A DNA stretch of 64,000 nt from Coenobita brevimanus (GCA_032717465.1 CM064681.1:10915332-10979331), one strand, 5' to 3'; counted from the stretch's first letter, positions 10,352 to 22,725 are shown. Notes: a model not told the origin generated them from the sequence alone. Numbers and translations: made by a program.

Positions 10352-10979
10352 TGAACCAAAACAATATGTTCGCTGATCATAAAAATCCTGTTTGTAGGCA
10401 GCCCATCCCAGCAACACAGGTAACTGCATCCTAACCAGCCGCGCTATATAGAACCAGTTCAAGCTTAGTGTGATCACACCACCAGATCAGGTGGAACCAT
10501 GGTATATCCAACTCAGCTCAGTGCAGTCTGGGCTACGGCTTCCTAACGAGTTGGCGCTGAAGCATTAATAGCGACTGTATCATCCTGCCACACGTCGGGT
10601 GATAGTTGGCCAATACTACTCCATTATGTTATGACTGCACTACCACTACCCACACACTAAAACTAGCTGCAGATGAAAGATATGCTTTATGCGTTTACCC
10701 TTCGCCCACCAAAGCAAAAAAAAAAAAAGAAAGAAAAATATGCGGTGTTATAAACATTATCTGAGACACAGGATGGTCTGTAGGGCCAACAGTATCTGTA
10801 ACAGTCCTTATGAGGTCCACTAGAAAGAACAAAACTCACGAAAATGGATTTTTAAAATAGGGGACTGGCTTTTGTTATATTTTTAGAAACATGTAACTTT
10901 ACGTACTGCGACATAAAGACCAGGTCTATACTGAAAGTGTGTTTGTAAATAACAGTTTGGGGAACAGACCATATTCCAG
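10350..10979. other. Unassigned sequence
   Basis: Unique-looking sequence with a short A-run near 10717. No motif, tandem structure or coding frame was recognised. Confidence 0.4.
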
Positions 10980-11400
10980 GCACTGATCTGGAGTGAGTGT
11001 TGAAGGAGGGCAAGTGAGAGGAGGATTTGTGTTTGATGGTGAGTGTAGGAGATTTGTGAATGGTGGAGGGGAGGGGTGCGTGTGACTGGTGTGGAGGGGA
11101 ACGTGTGACTGGCGTGATAAAAGACGTATTCTTCATGAGGTGCGATTGGTGAAAGGGAAGTATGCGTGACTGATGTGTCACGTGTGACTGATGCAAGTGG
11201 ATGTCTGGTGTGGAGAGGGGAGTGTGACTAGTGACTGGCGAATAGATGGGGACGTGTGACTGGTAAGTACGGGGATGTCAGATTGGTGTGGAGGGAGACG
11301 TGGTTTTGGTGAGGTGACTGGGGGGTACGAGTGACTGGGGAAAGAGGGGAGGGTGTGTGTTGCTGGAGGGTGGGAGCGTATGACTGGTGGACTTAACTGT
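10980..11400. repeat. GTGTGACTGG minisatellite
   Basis: GACGTGTGACTGG, GTGTGACTGATG and GAGTGACTGGGG variants recur every ~20-40 bp with G-rich spacers such as TGTGGAGGGGA. Unit length is irregular. Minus-strand frames here are His/Ser/Pro repeat translations. Confidence 0.8.
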
Positions 11401-11478
11401 GTTCAGTATATCAGTTCACTCTCCGCCCACTCATGACGTTTATTTTGCCTTACCCCTTCCGGCCTACTCCAGTTCTCA

Positions 11479-11600
<122 letters not shown>

Positions 11601-11864
11601 CGCGTGAGCTGCAGTAACCATGACACAATCACGGGTAAGGAATAATTCAGATGTCTATATTCCCGAATATCACAACCACATTTGCTATAATCGCTGCCAT
11701 CAGCAGCCATATTACCCGTTAGCACCTCTATTCACCGCTCTGACCTGCACCACCAACACCTTTCATCGTCACCATTTCATTATCAGTTTTCTTTGTCCCC
11801 AGCAGTGCCTACACAACGTCCCCAGCACGATGACGGCATTTATATTGCATATTTACTATCCGCA

Positions 11865-11966
11865 GACGATTTTATTCATATTAAATACAAGACTTCGAGC
11901 TGGGAGGGTTAGTTCCAGTCTTTATTAACTCCACTACCAGAGGTCCTTCTTAACTTGAACAAGATC
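11865..11966. repeat. Foldback repeat, GACGATTTTATT family, copy 2
   Basis: The left arm starts GACGATTTTATTCATATTAA and contains GGGAGGGTTAGTTCC. The right arm on the minus strand reads GATCTTGTTCAAGTTAAGAA followed by GGACCTCTGGTAGTGGAGTT, closely matching the family core. Total about 102 bp. Confidence 0.65.
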
Positions 11967-12068
11967 TTCTTACGGTATCCAAGGCATAATAGCAAATACT
12001 TCACAATCGCTAAGAGCTAACCTTTAGAGCATGGAGACGTTTCATGTAATTTCGTCTTGATACAACCA

Positions 12069-12110
12069 GATGAGTTTATTCAGCTTAGAGTAAGCTCCAC
12101 GTCTTGAAGG
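12069..12110 (+). repeat. Single arm of the GACGATTTTATT family
   Basis: GATGAGTTTATTCAGCTTAG with a following CACGTCTTGAAGG matches the family arm, most closely the 40.4 kb copy. No clear partner arm is visible. Confidence 0.4.
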
Positions 12111-12250
12111 AACAATGAAAAGAAACTCCAATTCTTTCAACACGACGGAGATGTATTGTATTTACACTGGACTGTTCTGTAGCCTAGGAAATACCCCTTG
12201 TAATTTAAGAATATCCTATTTTTTTCACATCTACTCGGTAAACATCCCCA
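12111..12250. other. Unassigned sequence
   Basis: Short unique spacer between the single arm and the CAC-rich block. Nothing recognised. Confidence 0.4.
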
Positions 12251-13400
<1,150 letters not shown>

Positions 13401-13489
13401 AGAAGAAAATTGCAGTTTAGGACAGGCCAGCGAGACGTCCTTCCACCCCAAGTTATTAATCTCAAAAAGTATGAAACATGCAAGGTCGA

Positions 13490-13815
13490 CCCGGGCTTTT
13501 GACTCCCTTCCTCCCTCTCTTCAGTCTCTCTCACGCGTCCTATCTCTTTTCCGCTCCTCCTTTTTTCTCACGTATTATACTTATCTCTTTATCTTCTTTT
13601 TTAAAGCCTGTTGCATTTCCCTCTTTACTAATTCACGTATCTTGTTTCTCTCTGTTCCTGCAATATATTTCCTGTTCTCACTCTTACGCATGGCTTCCCC
13701 TCTTCTTTAACTTTCATGAGTCCAATTTTTTCCTGCTCATTCTTCCTTCCATTCCTTCTTCTTACGTTATGCCTCCTTTGTCCCCCTCTTTATCATTTTT
13801 GCTCCTCCGTTAACG
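13490..13815. other. Pyrimidine-rich stretch
   Basis: T/C-rich with Leu/Ser/Phe low-complexity frames. No gene recognised. Confidence 0.5.
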
Positions 13816-14230
13816 CGGGTGTCTCAAGCCTAAGTACCAGCAGGTGGCATGATAAGGAGGGGGATAAAAGATAAGCGTGAAAGAAGGAAAAAAGAAGAAC
13901 ACGGAGCGCCCTGGGACGAGACCAATATCCATATGTTACCCGGCGTGTCAGCAATTAAATTTCCCATAGTCCTTTGCATCAAAACACAGAACTTTATGGA
14001 TCTTTGGACCTTCATATCAAGATGGTCGACCGGTTCTGAGGCGGATCCGTCGGCCGCAAGACTTTCCCCGGTTTCGACCCTTGCGCGGAGATGGGCGTAA
14101 GGGCGACGGGGACTTCAGGAATGCGGCCGTGGGTTGCGCCGAGACAGCAGGGCAGCCGGAGATACGAACTAAAGTGGTTATTAAAGAAAAATCTCCCCAG
14201 CCTCAGTCTCGAGACCCAGACAGATGCAGC
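13816..14230. other. CpG-rich complex island
   Basis: Unlike its repeat-rich surroundings, this stretch is complex and CpG-rich from about 14028 to 14180 (CGGCCGCAAG, GCGGCCGTGG, TGCGCGGAGATGG). Upstream of that, TAAATTTCCCATAGTCC is followed by CTTTGCATCAAAACACAG, which includes an octamer-like TTTGCAT. Six short frames cross it and none is convincing. It could be a conserved non-coding or promoter-proximal segment. Confidence 0.35.
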
Positions 14231-14641
14231 CTCCCTCTTTCTCTCTCCCTCTCTCTCTTTTCTTCCCTCCGTCTCTCCCTCCCGCCCCTCCCTCGACCCT
14301 GTCACACCCTCCGACAGAACCGCCCATATTTTGAACCATTCTGAACCCTCAACAGACGATACTTGAAAACATGTCTTAGGTTCTTTTTTTATTGCCTTGT
14401 CTTACGTGTCGTCATATTATGTTGCCTGGCGGTTCTCTTATGCATTATTATTTCCTGGGGATTCGGATTTTCTCGGTCAGGTAGACAGTGAAGGAGGCCG
14501 CACTGTGACCGAAGCATTGTGAGGGGCGAACGAAGCACTGCGACCCTTCACTCGAGCCATAACAACGTCAAAACGCGGATGATTTGTGCACCAAAATATT
14601 CCACAGTGACCATCGCTTACACGGACTTGGACCTGGGACCT

Positions 14642-14770
14642 TCTCCTCCTCCTCCTCCTCCTCCTCCTCCTCCTGCTACCTTTCAACCTGCTCTTTTCTC
14701 CCTCCTCCTTTCCATCCCCTCTTCCATCTCCTCCTCCTTTCCATCTCCTCTTCCATCTCCTCCTCCTCAT
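14642..14770. repeat. (CTC)n and a ~12 bp CT-rich tandem repeat
   Basis: (CTC)n at 14642-14674, then variants of TTCCATCTCCTC repeated to 14770. The minus-strand Arg-rich frame at 14477-14899 is a translation of this. Confidence 0.9.
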
Positions 14771-14835
14771 GTCCAGTGATATGTTACCTGAAACCCAAAC
14801 TGAGATTTCAAACCCAGACGGAAATGCAAAAATAG

Positions 14836-14836
<1 letters not shown>

Positions 14837-14876
<40 letters not shown>

Positions 14877-14980
14877 ACACACACACACACACAAAACAAT
14901 CACCTACATGCTGTCCCACATATTTTTGTTTTTCTCGCACACTGAAGAAAATAATTACTCGTACTTTCTTCCCTCATGCA

Positions 14981-15023
<43 letters not shown>
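14837..15023. repeat. (TC)n-(AC)n and (CT)n microsatellites
   Basis: (TC)n at about 14837-14872 followed by (AC)n to 14894, then a separate (CT)n at 14987-15023. Confidence 0.95.
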
Positions 15024-15028
<5 letters not shown>

Positions 15029-15204
15029 TTTTTTCTTAATTACTTTTTGATCTTCTTATCCTTTTTATATTTTGTTTTCCTCCTCATCCTTCTCCTCCTC
15101 CTTCTCTAGACCAGACAGCAAGACAGGTGCCCTACCTCAAAGGTCCGGGCAGGTAGGCAGGGTGGGCGAGGTAATCAAGATTCATAGAAGGTGTCACACG
15201 GGGT

Positions 15205-15390
15205 AATTATCGCTTCTTCCAGGACCAGCTTACAGTATCGTCATTACCCACACGCTCACAACTAAATAACGTTCAGGGGGCCGACAGACTGAAGTGAGAC
15301 AGCAGGAAGAAGAAGAGTAACTTAGTACATCTCTTCTTTTGGCTTCATTCACGCTGCTACCAGATCATTTTGTTCAGCTTTTCCGGATAG
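15205..15390 (+). repeat. Dispersed ~175 bp repeat, copy A
   Basis: Shares ordered segments with 16025-16185: CATTACCCAC/CATTATCCAC, GACTGAAGTGAGAC/GACTGAAATTGAAAC, GCAGGAAGA, GTAAC, ATCTCTT and GCTACCAGATCATTTT/GCTACCAAATGATTTT. Its end, ATCATTTTGTTCAGCTTTTC, is a divergent arm of the GACGATTTTATT family. Confidence 0.6.
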
Positions 15391-15952
15391 AAAAGTGACT
15401 GGACTTTCCCAGGTAAATGAAGAAATTAGCCAGCCAGTCATTAAAAGCTCCCTAATGAATGGCGTTCAGGTTGCCGCTACAATCAGTCAAGATGAAACAG
15501 CATGAAGGGAAACAACAGGGCTTAGTCTTCCCAGTACACTTTTTCAGCTATACTGTTAAGGGCGACCATATCCAGTGTGTCTTCCACTGTGTTACCCACT
15601 CACAGAGTCACTGTACCTTTTACAGATATAGGCGCAAGACCTTATGGGTGGCGGGAGGTGAGGGTAATTAGTCAAGCATACATTTCATGCATACGTACAC
15701 TCAAAAATACATATATACTCGTAAATGCATACTTACCTTCATGCACAGTAGCCTACAAGGGTTCTAGTCGACCACGTACCTGCGTCGTACAGGAATAATC
15801 GTAAATATGATACAGAGAAGCAATGCAGAGAACCGAGCAGCAAGAAAGTACTGGGACTGCCTGGGAGCCAGAAGGGTGTCGTTTTATACATTATCCCACA
15901 AATAATTCTTCCTTTCCCCCTAGAATATTGCCGGAGTGAGTACGGCTATCGC

Positions 15953-15954
<2 letters not shown>
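15391..15954. other. Unassigned sequence
   Basis: Unique-looking, with short frames only. Several ATGCATACG/ATACATAT words occur near 15680-15730. Nothing recognised. Confidence 0.4.

Positions 15955-16019
<65 letters not shown>
15955..16019. repeat. (CT)n microsatellite
   Basis: About 64 bp of CT, immediately upstream of dispersed repeat copy B. Confidence 0.97.
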
Positions 16020-16022
<3 letters not shown>

Positions 16023-16024
16023 GG

Positions 16025-16190
16025 TGATAGCAGACGATTTAATTCAGCTTTTCTGGCCATTATCCACTCACTCACTCCTTGCTGAATGACTCTGGGAAGG
16101 CAGCTAGACTGAAATTGAAACTGAGCAGCAGGAAGACTAGTAACAGGATTGATCTCTTATTCCTGGTGCTACCAAATGATTTTACTCTTT
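16025..16190 (+). repeat. Dispersed ~165 bp repeat, copy B
   Basis: Counterpart of 15205-15390. It starts with GACGATTTAATTCAGC at 16033 and ends with GGTGCTACCAAATGATTTTA at about 16166-16185, so GACGATTTTATT-type arms stand at both ends in the same orientation. Confidence 0.6.
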
Positions 16191-16492
16191 TTTTTTTTTC
16201 TGGCTTTGAAGTTTGAGTCATTACCAAGAAACGTTCATATGGCTGTTCTGTTGAAACGAAAAAATATATAATCAGGAAAAGTAGTTACTGAATAAACTCC
16301 TTTGACGCTTGTACTGTGTGTGTGTCAGACAGACAGAAAGCGTATACTGTACTTTTTTCCGTTTAATATCCAGTATTCACGTACAATAGGCCTACATGTT
16401 TAATTGCTCCGTTATGTGCTTTGTTCCCTCTGTACTTCCTATCCAGTCCCAGGCATTTGAATACTTCGCAACATTTTTTCTTGCTTCTACCA
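16191..16492. other. Unassigned sequence
   Basis: AT-rich spacer with a short GTGTGTGT run near 16316. No gene or repeat recognised. Confidence 0.4.
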
Positions 16493-16599
16493 AACATCTT
16501 ACTAGGGGTAGGCCAGTGCCCTTGTAAAACAGGGATTAATGAAGGGTGTATGTAATCCCTCCAATTCAACGAATCTTTCCTAATGTTAATAAAATCGTC
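16493..16599. repeat. Foldback repeat, GACGATTTTATT family, copy 3
   Basis: The right arm on the minus strand reads GACGATTTTATTAACATTAG followed by a GGAGGGATTAC block. It nearly matches the 63.2 kb copy (GACGATTTTATTAAATTTAG, GAGGGATTTAG). The left arm is CATCTTACTAGGGGTAGG, then CCTTGTAAAACAGGGATTAA and TGAAGG, which follows the family core. TTGCTTCTACCAAA precedes it. Confidence 0.65.
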
Positions 16600-17356
16600 T
16601 GGAGAAAGCAAGAATTTTAAAAACTCACCATACTGAAGAAGTTAATCAAACGGAACCTGGTTGCAATCAGTTGATGCATTAAATGCTTTCTTTTGTGTTT
16701 TCATATTTTCTCCCCATCCCCCATCATCCTAGTCAGAACATTTACTTTTACCATTAGTGCTTTCCCATTTTCTATGGCAAGGAAAGCAAGGGCTAATTGC
16801 AAAACTACCTCTCATAACTCAAACTATCTTTGCCACATCAGTTATTTCCAAATCTCTTATTACAACTCTAACTACAATTATTTCTCCAGCTACTACTACC
16901 TCCAAAACCCCCAGTACTTCTACTTGTAGCAAAACCTACACAATTACCACACAGCCTCCACAACACAATAATTACCCAGATTAATACTACTGAAGCTTAA
17001 CTCTTCAACTTATCAATGATGACTTTCTTCTGGTAAAAACTATTACTGCATCAGTCCCACCACAATCTCCACCACAACCACCGCAATCATACATCTCAAA
17101 GCAACTAGTACGCTGCCACCAACTGTGATCACTAATTATAAGTAACATTATCTGCAGCTGTAATACCACGGCGGATAATCAACTAGGAGAATTAATAAGT
17201 AGCTCCTTTGACCGAAACTACGACCACTAAAATTGTCTCTTGTACAACGACCACCTTCGCTGTAACACCCTTCATTACCCCGACTACGGCAACCAAATCC
17301 CTTAACACAAGTACCTGCATTACTTCAAGTACATAAGGTACGGCCATAAAATACCA
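16600..17356. other. A/C-rich sequence, no gene
   Basis: Scattered CAACTACA, CACCACAA and TACTACTACC words indicate a weak trinucleotide bias. No feature beyond this is supported. Confidence 0.4.
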
Positions 17357-17611
17357 CTACAACAGCATTTTATCGAGATGCTGACCTAGTTCTTGCCGTT
17401 CTGCACTCCAGGCCTGTCTCAGCCTTAAAATGGTCAGGTGGAGGTAACGCCCTGCCTCCACCACCCAGTCTGCTTGTGGTCTATTAGAAGACATGTTTTC
17501 ATCACTTGATTTTGACCATGGAACCCTTGACTCATGGTCATTTGTGTAACATTGTTTTGTGATTCTATCCGTACTTCCTAACAAGCTCCCACACTGATTA
17601 CTAAGCCACAT
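17357..17611 (-). CDS. Weak candidate exon, unknown product
   Basis: A minus-strand frame of 84 codons with balanced composition, unlike the low-complexity frames elsewhere. Its second half reads ADWVVEAGRYLHLTILRL then RQAWSAERQELGQHLDKM, which would form an amphipathic helix. Codon third positions look non-random in this half. An AG|GT lies within the QELG codons and a TAG follows LL. There is an upstream in-frame TAA, and no convincing acceptor was identified. I do not recognise a family. It could be part of an old transposon or a chance frame. Confidence 0.15.
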   Translation of the reverse strand: MWLSNQCGSLLGSTDRITKQCYTNDHESRVPWSKSSDENMSSNRPQADWVVEAGRYLHLTILRLRQAWSAERQELGQHLDKMLL

Positions 17612-17882
17612 GTTTTATCTCCATCTGAGCATTATCATCATCACCAGCCGAACTAGCAGCAGCAGCAGCAGCAGTAGTAGTAGCTCGTTAAGCTTGTTTT
17701 TCATGTCAACATTCGGTAGAGAGATTTATAACAAGGCTTTCTGAAATCATTATTTTCATATGGTTAATAAGAGGAAAATAGTCACTGTTCCAATCCCCGT
17801 CTCTTGTGTCATCGAGGCGACGGTGCTGCCTGCATTGCTGCCTACGGGCAACGGAATTATTACGTTTCTAAATCAATGCTTC
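17612..17882. other. Unassigned sequence with short (AGC)n/(AGT)n
   Basis: AGCAGCAGC grading to AGTAGTAGT at about 17648-17680. No other structure seen. Confidence 0.45.
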
Positions 17883-17895
17883 TCTTCGTTATTTA

Positions 17896-17942
17896 GGCGA
17901 GCGGGGCGGCTCAGTGGTAAAACGAGTGACTCGAGATCACGA
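17896..17942 (+). mobile_element. tRNA-Ser-like SINE head or retroposed tRNA fragment
   Basis: A 47 bp insert flanked by the identical 13-mer TCTTCGTTATTTA (17883-17895 and 17943-17955), a clean target-site duplication. The insert contains CGGCTCAGTGGTAAAACG, a good Pol III A-box (CGGCTCAGTGG) and D-arm. It then has GTGA-CTCGAGA-TCAC, a 4 bp stem with a 7-base loop whose central CGA would be a serine anticodon. No B-box or T-arm is present. It looks like a 3'-truncated tRNA-Ser-derived SINE or a retroposed tRNA 5' half. Confidence 0.6.
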
Positions 17943-17999
17943 TCTTCGTTATTTATTAACATACCATTTTTCGTTAAAATCATGACTACAGGTACCATT

Positions 18000-18970
18000 A
18001 CAACCACCCTAGCCACAGTTAGCAACTTCAACCTCTAGCATCAGAAATATTGCCACCAACACCAGCATCAAAAATATTACCACCAACACCACAACCATCG
18101 CCACCAGTACCAAATATATCACCAACACATCCGAAATTGTTACCATTAACATGAAAACTATTATCAACAGCACCAACACTGCCAACACGAAAACTGTCAC
18201 CAAAATGTTACCACTAATACCAGAAGTTTCACCAGCACTACCTAAAATGTCACCACCAACACCCAAACTATCACCAACAACACTACAGTTATCACCAACG
18301 CCATACTCTCCGCGTTCCCAGCTCCTAAAGTCCCCAGTCTCAATATCAGTCATCAAACCTACCACCCCTATCAAGAGCAACCACCACAACTACTACCACC
18401 AACACTACCAGCCACCACAGCTACCACCATTATCACCCCCTACCACCACAACCAGAACCACTCCCACCAAATCAGCCACGAATATTACCATCACCATCTC
18501 CATCTACCACCACAACTGCCACCACCATCACCACCAACCACCTCAACTACCACCACAATCACGATCACCCACCACAATTACCACCACAATCACCGCCAAC
18601 CACGACAACTACGACAAATATCATAAGCACCCACCACAACCACCACACTATCACAAGCCACCTCCACAGGTACTTCTTTATCATCACCAGTCACCACGAC
18701 TACCACTACCATCACCACCAACCACCACAACCACCATCACTACCACCGCTGACCACCACAACTGTACCACTATCACTAGCACCCACCACAATCACCACCA
18801 CTAACCACCACAACTATTACCAGTATCACTCACCACGACAACCATCGCCACCAACCACCACAACTACCACCACTATCACCATCACACAATACAACCACCA
18901 CCACTAAACACCACAACTACCACCAGTATCACCCACCACAACCACGATCGCCACCACAACCACTAACATA
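18000..18970. repeat. CAC/CCA/ACA degenerate trinucleotide block
   Basis: Almost 1 kb of ACCACCACAACTACC-like words with loose ~24-30 bp periodicity (CACCACAACTACCACC recurring). The 217-codon plus frame at 18151-18804 is His/Thr/Pro-rich repeat translation. Confidence 0.85.
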
Positions 18971-19079
18971 CACGCAGTATAAATATGTATGTCGACAAAT
19001 TAGGTCTCTCGCATAACAAGATTGACATTAATTACAATATTTAGTCTCTCTCCTTACCTGCCACCACCCTAGGGCCGGC

Positions 19080-20642
19080 CTGGTAATGGAAGGGGGAGGG
19101 AGGAAGGGAGGGAGACGGGGAGAGATGAGGAGAGGAGTGGAGGAGGAAAACGAAAGAAGAGAGAGAGAGAGAGAGAGAGAGGGTGGGAGAATGAAAATGA
19201 AGGAAGGGAAAAGTAGTAAGCAGCGAGATATATTCTGAAAGGATGCAGAAGAACAGCGAGAAAAAGTGAAAAAACAAGAGGCAGAAAGGGGGAACAAATA
19301 AAGGAAAGTAAGGAAAGGACTGGGATAAATGGAGGAAGAATGCAGGAGGGAAGGGAAGGGAAGGAGACAAGTTTGCTCCCCCTTTGAAAAAAAAAAAAAA
19401 AAAGTAAAAAAATATGGCCAATAGATGGAAAGGCAAACAGTGAAATGATGTCAGCAAATACCCTCATAAAAGACGCGGTTGAGGTGCGGAGGGGGGCGGA
19501 GAGGGAAGGAGGGAGGAGATGGGAGGGAAGGAACGATGGTGAGAGGAAAGAACAGAGGTAAGAGAAAAAGGGGGAAAGATCATAGGAAAAAGAAAGAAAT
19601 GTAGATGTTGGGAATGAAAGAAGAACGAATGAATGAGGAGGGGAAAAGAAAGGTGTGAAGAGGCAGGAGGTAAGGAAGTTGGAAGGAAAAGTAGGATAAA
19701 AGGGAATGTAAACAGCAAGAAAGCTATAGATCCTTTCGATGCTGCATGTATATTTTAGAGTAGATTATAATAAAAGTATCTATTCCATGAGCCAAAGACA
19801 TGGATAGAAAAGTAGGACGAGGAGTAAGAGAAAAGTAAAGGAACGCAGAGGAAAGGAGTGAAAGAAATGTAAAAGGTGGGGGAACATAAGAACATAAGGA
19901 AAGAGGATAACTGCAGAAGGCCGGCACACCAGGCAGCCTCTGCTAAAGGGTACAAATAAGCTGCGAGAATAAACAAAGACAGAAAAGAGGGAGAAAGGAG
20001 TAAGAGTGAACCAAAAGAGAGAGAAGATGGTACGGGAAGAAAAGTGTAGGAGGAAAGCTAGGTGATAGGTAAAAAGAAGAATGTGGGCTAGAAGAACAGA
20101 AGAGAAGAAGAGAAGAAAAAGGAAGGACGATATGAAGGAGGTGGGAAGATACAGAAAGGATGGAGGTTAGTAAGAGAGAGAGACTAATTAGGAAAGAAAG
20201 AAAGACGACGAGAGGAAAATGGGAAAGGAGAATGAGAAGAGGCAGGGATAAAAGAAAGGAAGGCTGGAATGGCTGAAGGAGGATGAGGGAAGGAAGGAGG
20301 TTAATGAAAGAGTAGAGGACGGTAGAGACGAAGAGAGGAGAGAGAGAAGTGACAGGAGGAGTTAAGGATATGGAAAGGCAGGAGGGGGGATGGAAAGAGA
20401 AGGCTAGAATGAGTGAAAAAGGGAGGAAAGTCAGAGGAGGGAGAAAGAAAGGAGGGCGGATTGAAAGAGAAGGGATGGAATGAGTGAGGGATGGTGAGGA
20501 GAGGGTGAGTGAAATAAAACGAAGGAATATAGGAAGATGAAGACAAAAATCGATTGAGAAAGGCTAAGAAAGAAAGGAGAATGGGATCACGAACTGAAAG
20601 AGGAAGAATAAAGGGTAAAGGGAAAGAAGATGAAGGCATTGT

Positions 20643-20679
<37 letters not shown>

Positions 20680-21222
20680 GGTGCGCAAACATACTTATGA
20701 ATGCCGTGTGAGTCTGAGCTCCAGTTGTGAGGACAGAGAGGGAAGAGTGGGAAGTGAGAGAGAGGGAGGGAGAAAGAGAGGGAGATTGGGGTAAAGGTAG
20801 GAGAGAGGGAGGGAGGAAAAGGGCAGTGACAGGGGAGGTGGAAGAGAAAAACGAAAGGGAAGAAGACTAGTAAGACGGAGGAAGTAACTGAGAGGGGGAG
20901 GTAAAAGAAGAGTAGGAAGAAGAGAAGGAAAGATGGCCAGTGAGACGAGGGGAAAAAGAGAGAGGAGTGAGATAAAAGAGAGGGAAGGAAAACAGGAGGT
21001 AAGAAGAGTAGTAAGGAGGAGGAAAAGGGCGAATGGGTAAGTGAGGTGGAAAAAGGGAGAGAGAAGGAATAGTGGGAGGGAAGGAGGAGGAAAAAAGAGG
21101 TTGGATGCCAGAAATGAGTGGTACTTTGGAGAGATGGAGGGAAGGAATGAGGGGGAGGGGAGGAAATGAGGCGGATGGAGGCAGAAGAAAGGGGAAGGAG
21201 AGAGACGCAAAATGAGAGGCTC

Positions 21223-21259
<37 letters not shown>

Positions 21260-21561
21260 AAGAGAGTAGGAAAAGGGTAGTACGAGGACAGGAGGAGACG
21301 AGAAAGGTGGAAGTATAATGGAAGAGAATGGACGATAAGATGGGAGAAGCAGAACAGAGCAAAGAGAAAAAGATAGTGGGAGAAAGAAGGACGCCTGTTT
21401 GGAGAGAAACTGGAGAAAAAGAAAGAGAGAAGAAATAGAGTGAAAGACCGTATAGGAAGGAGAAAATTGGAGAAGGTAGGAGGAGGAGGGCGGGAGGAAG
21501 CGGAAGGAGAAATAACCAAGAGAAGGCTGGGAAAGACAGAAAAAGAGAAACATTGGAGCGA

Positions 21562-21598
<37 letters not shown>
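19080..21598. repeat. Polypurine tract, about 2.5 kb
   Basis: The plus strand is mostly A and G with embedded (GA)n runs at 19158-19181, 20644-20676, 21226-21255 and 21567-21598. The long minus frames (353 codons at 20301-21362, 274 at 20695-21519) are Ser/Leu/Phe/Pro low complexity and are rejected as genes. The tract abuts a pyrimidine tract at 21.6 kb. Confidence 0.9.
19881..19970. mobile_element. Fragment of an AACATAAG-tailed dispersed repeat
   Basis: GAACATAAGAACATAAGG is followed by ACTGCAGAAGGCCGGCACAC and CAGGCAGCCTCTG. This complex 90 bp block interrupts the purine tract. I associate the combination of an AACATAAG repeat with CTGCA-GAGGCC----AGGC--- with a common arthropod interspersed repeat, from memory only. 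Confidence 0.4.
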
Positions 21599-21600
21599 AG

Positions 21601-21738
21601 CCCTCAATCCGTTGTTCCTTAAACCTCTCAGTGTTTACCCTCCACTGCCTTCCTTTCCAGCCTGCTCCCTTGTCTCTCTCCTCTCCCCTTTCCTCTCCCT
21701 ATATTCTTTACCTCTTCCCTAGTTTTTTTCCTTCTCTT

Positions 21739-21785
<47 letters not shown>

Positions 21786-22725
21786 TCTCGCCATTTCGCT
21801 ACCCACTCTACTTCCTTTACTTTTTCTGTTTTTTTTTTTCTGTGGTCACTTTGTGTTATTCTGGCAGCCTTGTTAATCTTTTAATTTCCCTTATCATCTT
21901 TTCTCTCCTCGTTTTTCCTATTCTGTATTAAATATTTTTTTTTTGCTTCTTTTCATTTATGCTAATCTCCCTGGTCTCTTTTCCATATTACCTCCCTCCC
22001 TGGTCATCCCTCTTTTAGTCTCTATATATTACTATCTCCAGTTCCCAGATTATAGTTTTTCGATTTTCGTGTTTTTTTTAAGATTTTGTTTTCACGTATT
22101 CCTGCTAATTCATCTACATTATGCATTTTCTACGTCTTCCTTTCTGTTCTTCTATGGATTACTGTTCTCATTATGTCTTCTCCCGTATGTTAAATGGATG
22201 TGCGTATTGTCGTGTTGTTATAATTTCTGAAATTTCTTTCCATCCAATTTACTCCTTTGTTTTCACTCTGTTTCATTTACTCTTATTTTCTCTCCCGCAT
22301 TACTCTTTCTCTGCTTTCATTCCCTCTTTTTCTCTCTTTACTTTTCTTGTGGTTTCACTTCCTCTTGCGTCTCCCTTTACTCATCTGCTTTACTCCCCCA
22401 TTCTCTGTCTATATTTTTTTCTTCTTTCACTCTCTTCCCTTCCTATTTTACTCCCTCTTCTCTCTTTGCTTCGTAGCGGCTTTGCACCTCCTCTTCTCTC
22501 CTTAGCCTCCTCCATCATCATCCTTTCTTCTCTCCCTCCACACCCCTCCCCTTTCCTCCCCGCAACCCTCTTCCTCATGCCCCAGTTCCTCAATCCTTCT
22601 TATCCTTTTACCTCCGGCCTCTCCACCCTTCCTGCCCCAGCCCCCTTTCTGCCCCACTTCTCTCCTCCCCCTTCCTTCCCTCCCTCTTCCCCTGAGGTTG
22701 TATTTATCAAAAGTTTTAGTCATTT
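21601..22725. repeat. Polypyrimidine tract with (CT)n
   Basis: Directly follows the 2.5 kb polypurine tract. (CT)n occurs at 21741-21777. Frames of 82-204 codons here are Ser/Leu/Phe low complexity. Confidence 0.85.

Noticed and set aside
20301..21519. 353- and 274-codon minus frames resembling membrane proteins
   Set aside because: Overlapping low-complexity frames on the pyrimidine strand of a polypurine tract; hydrophobicity comes from composition.
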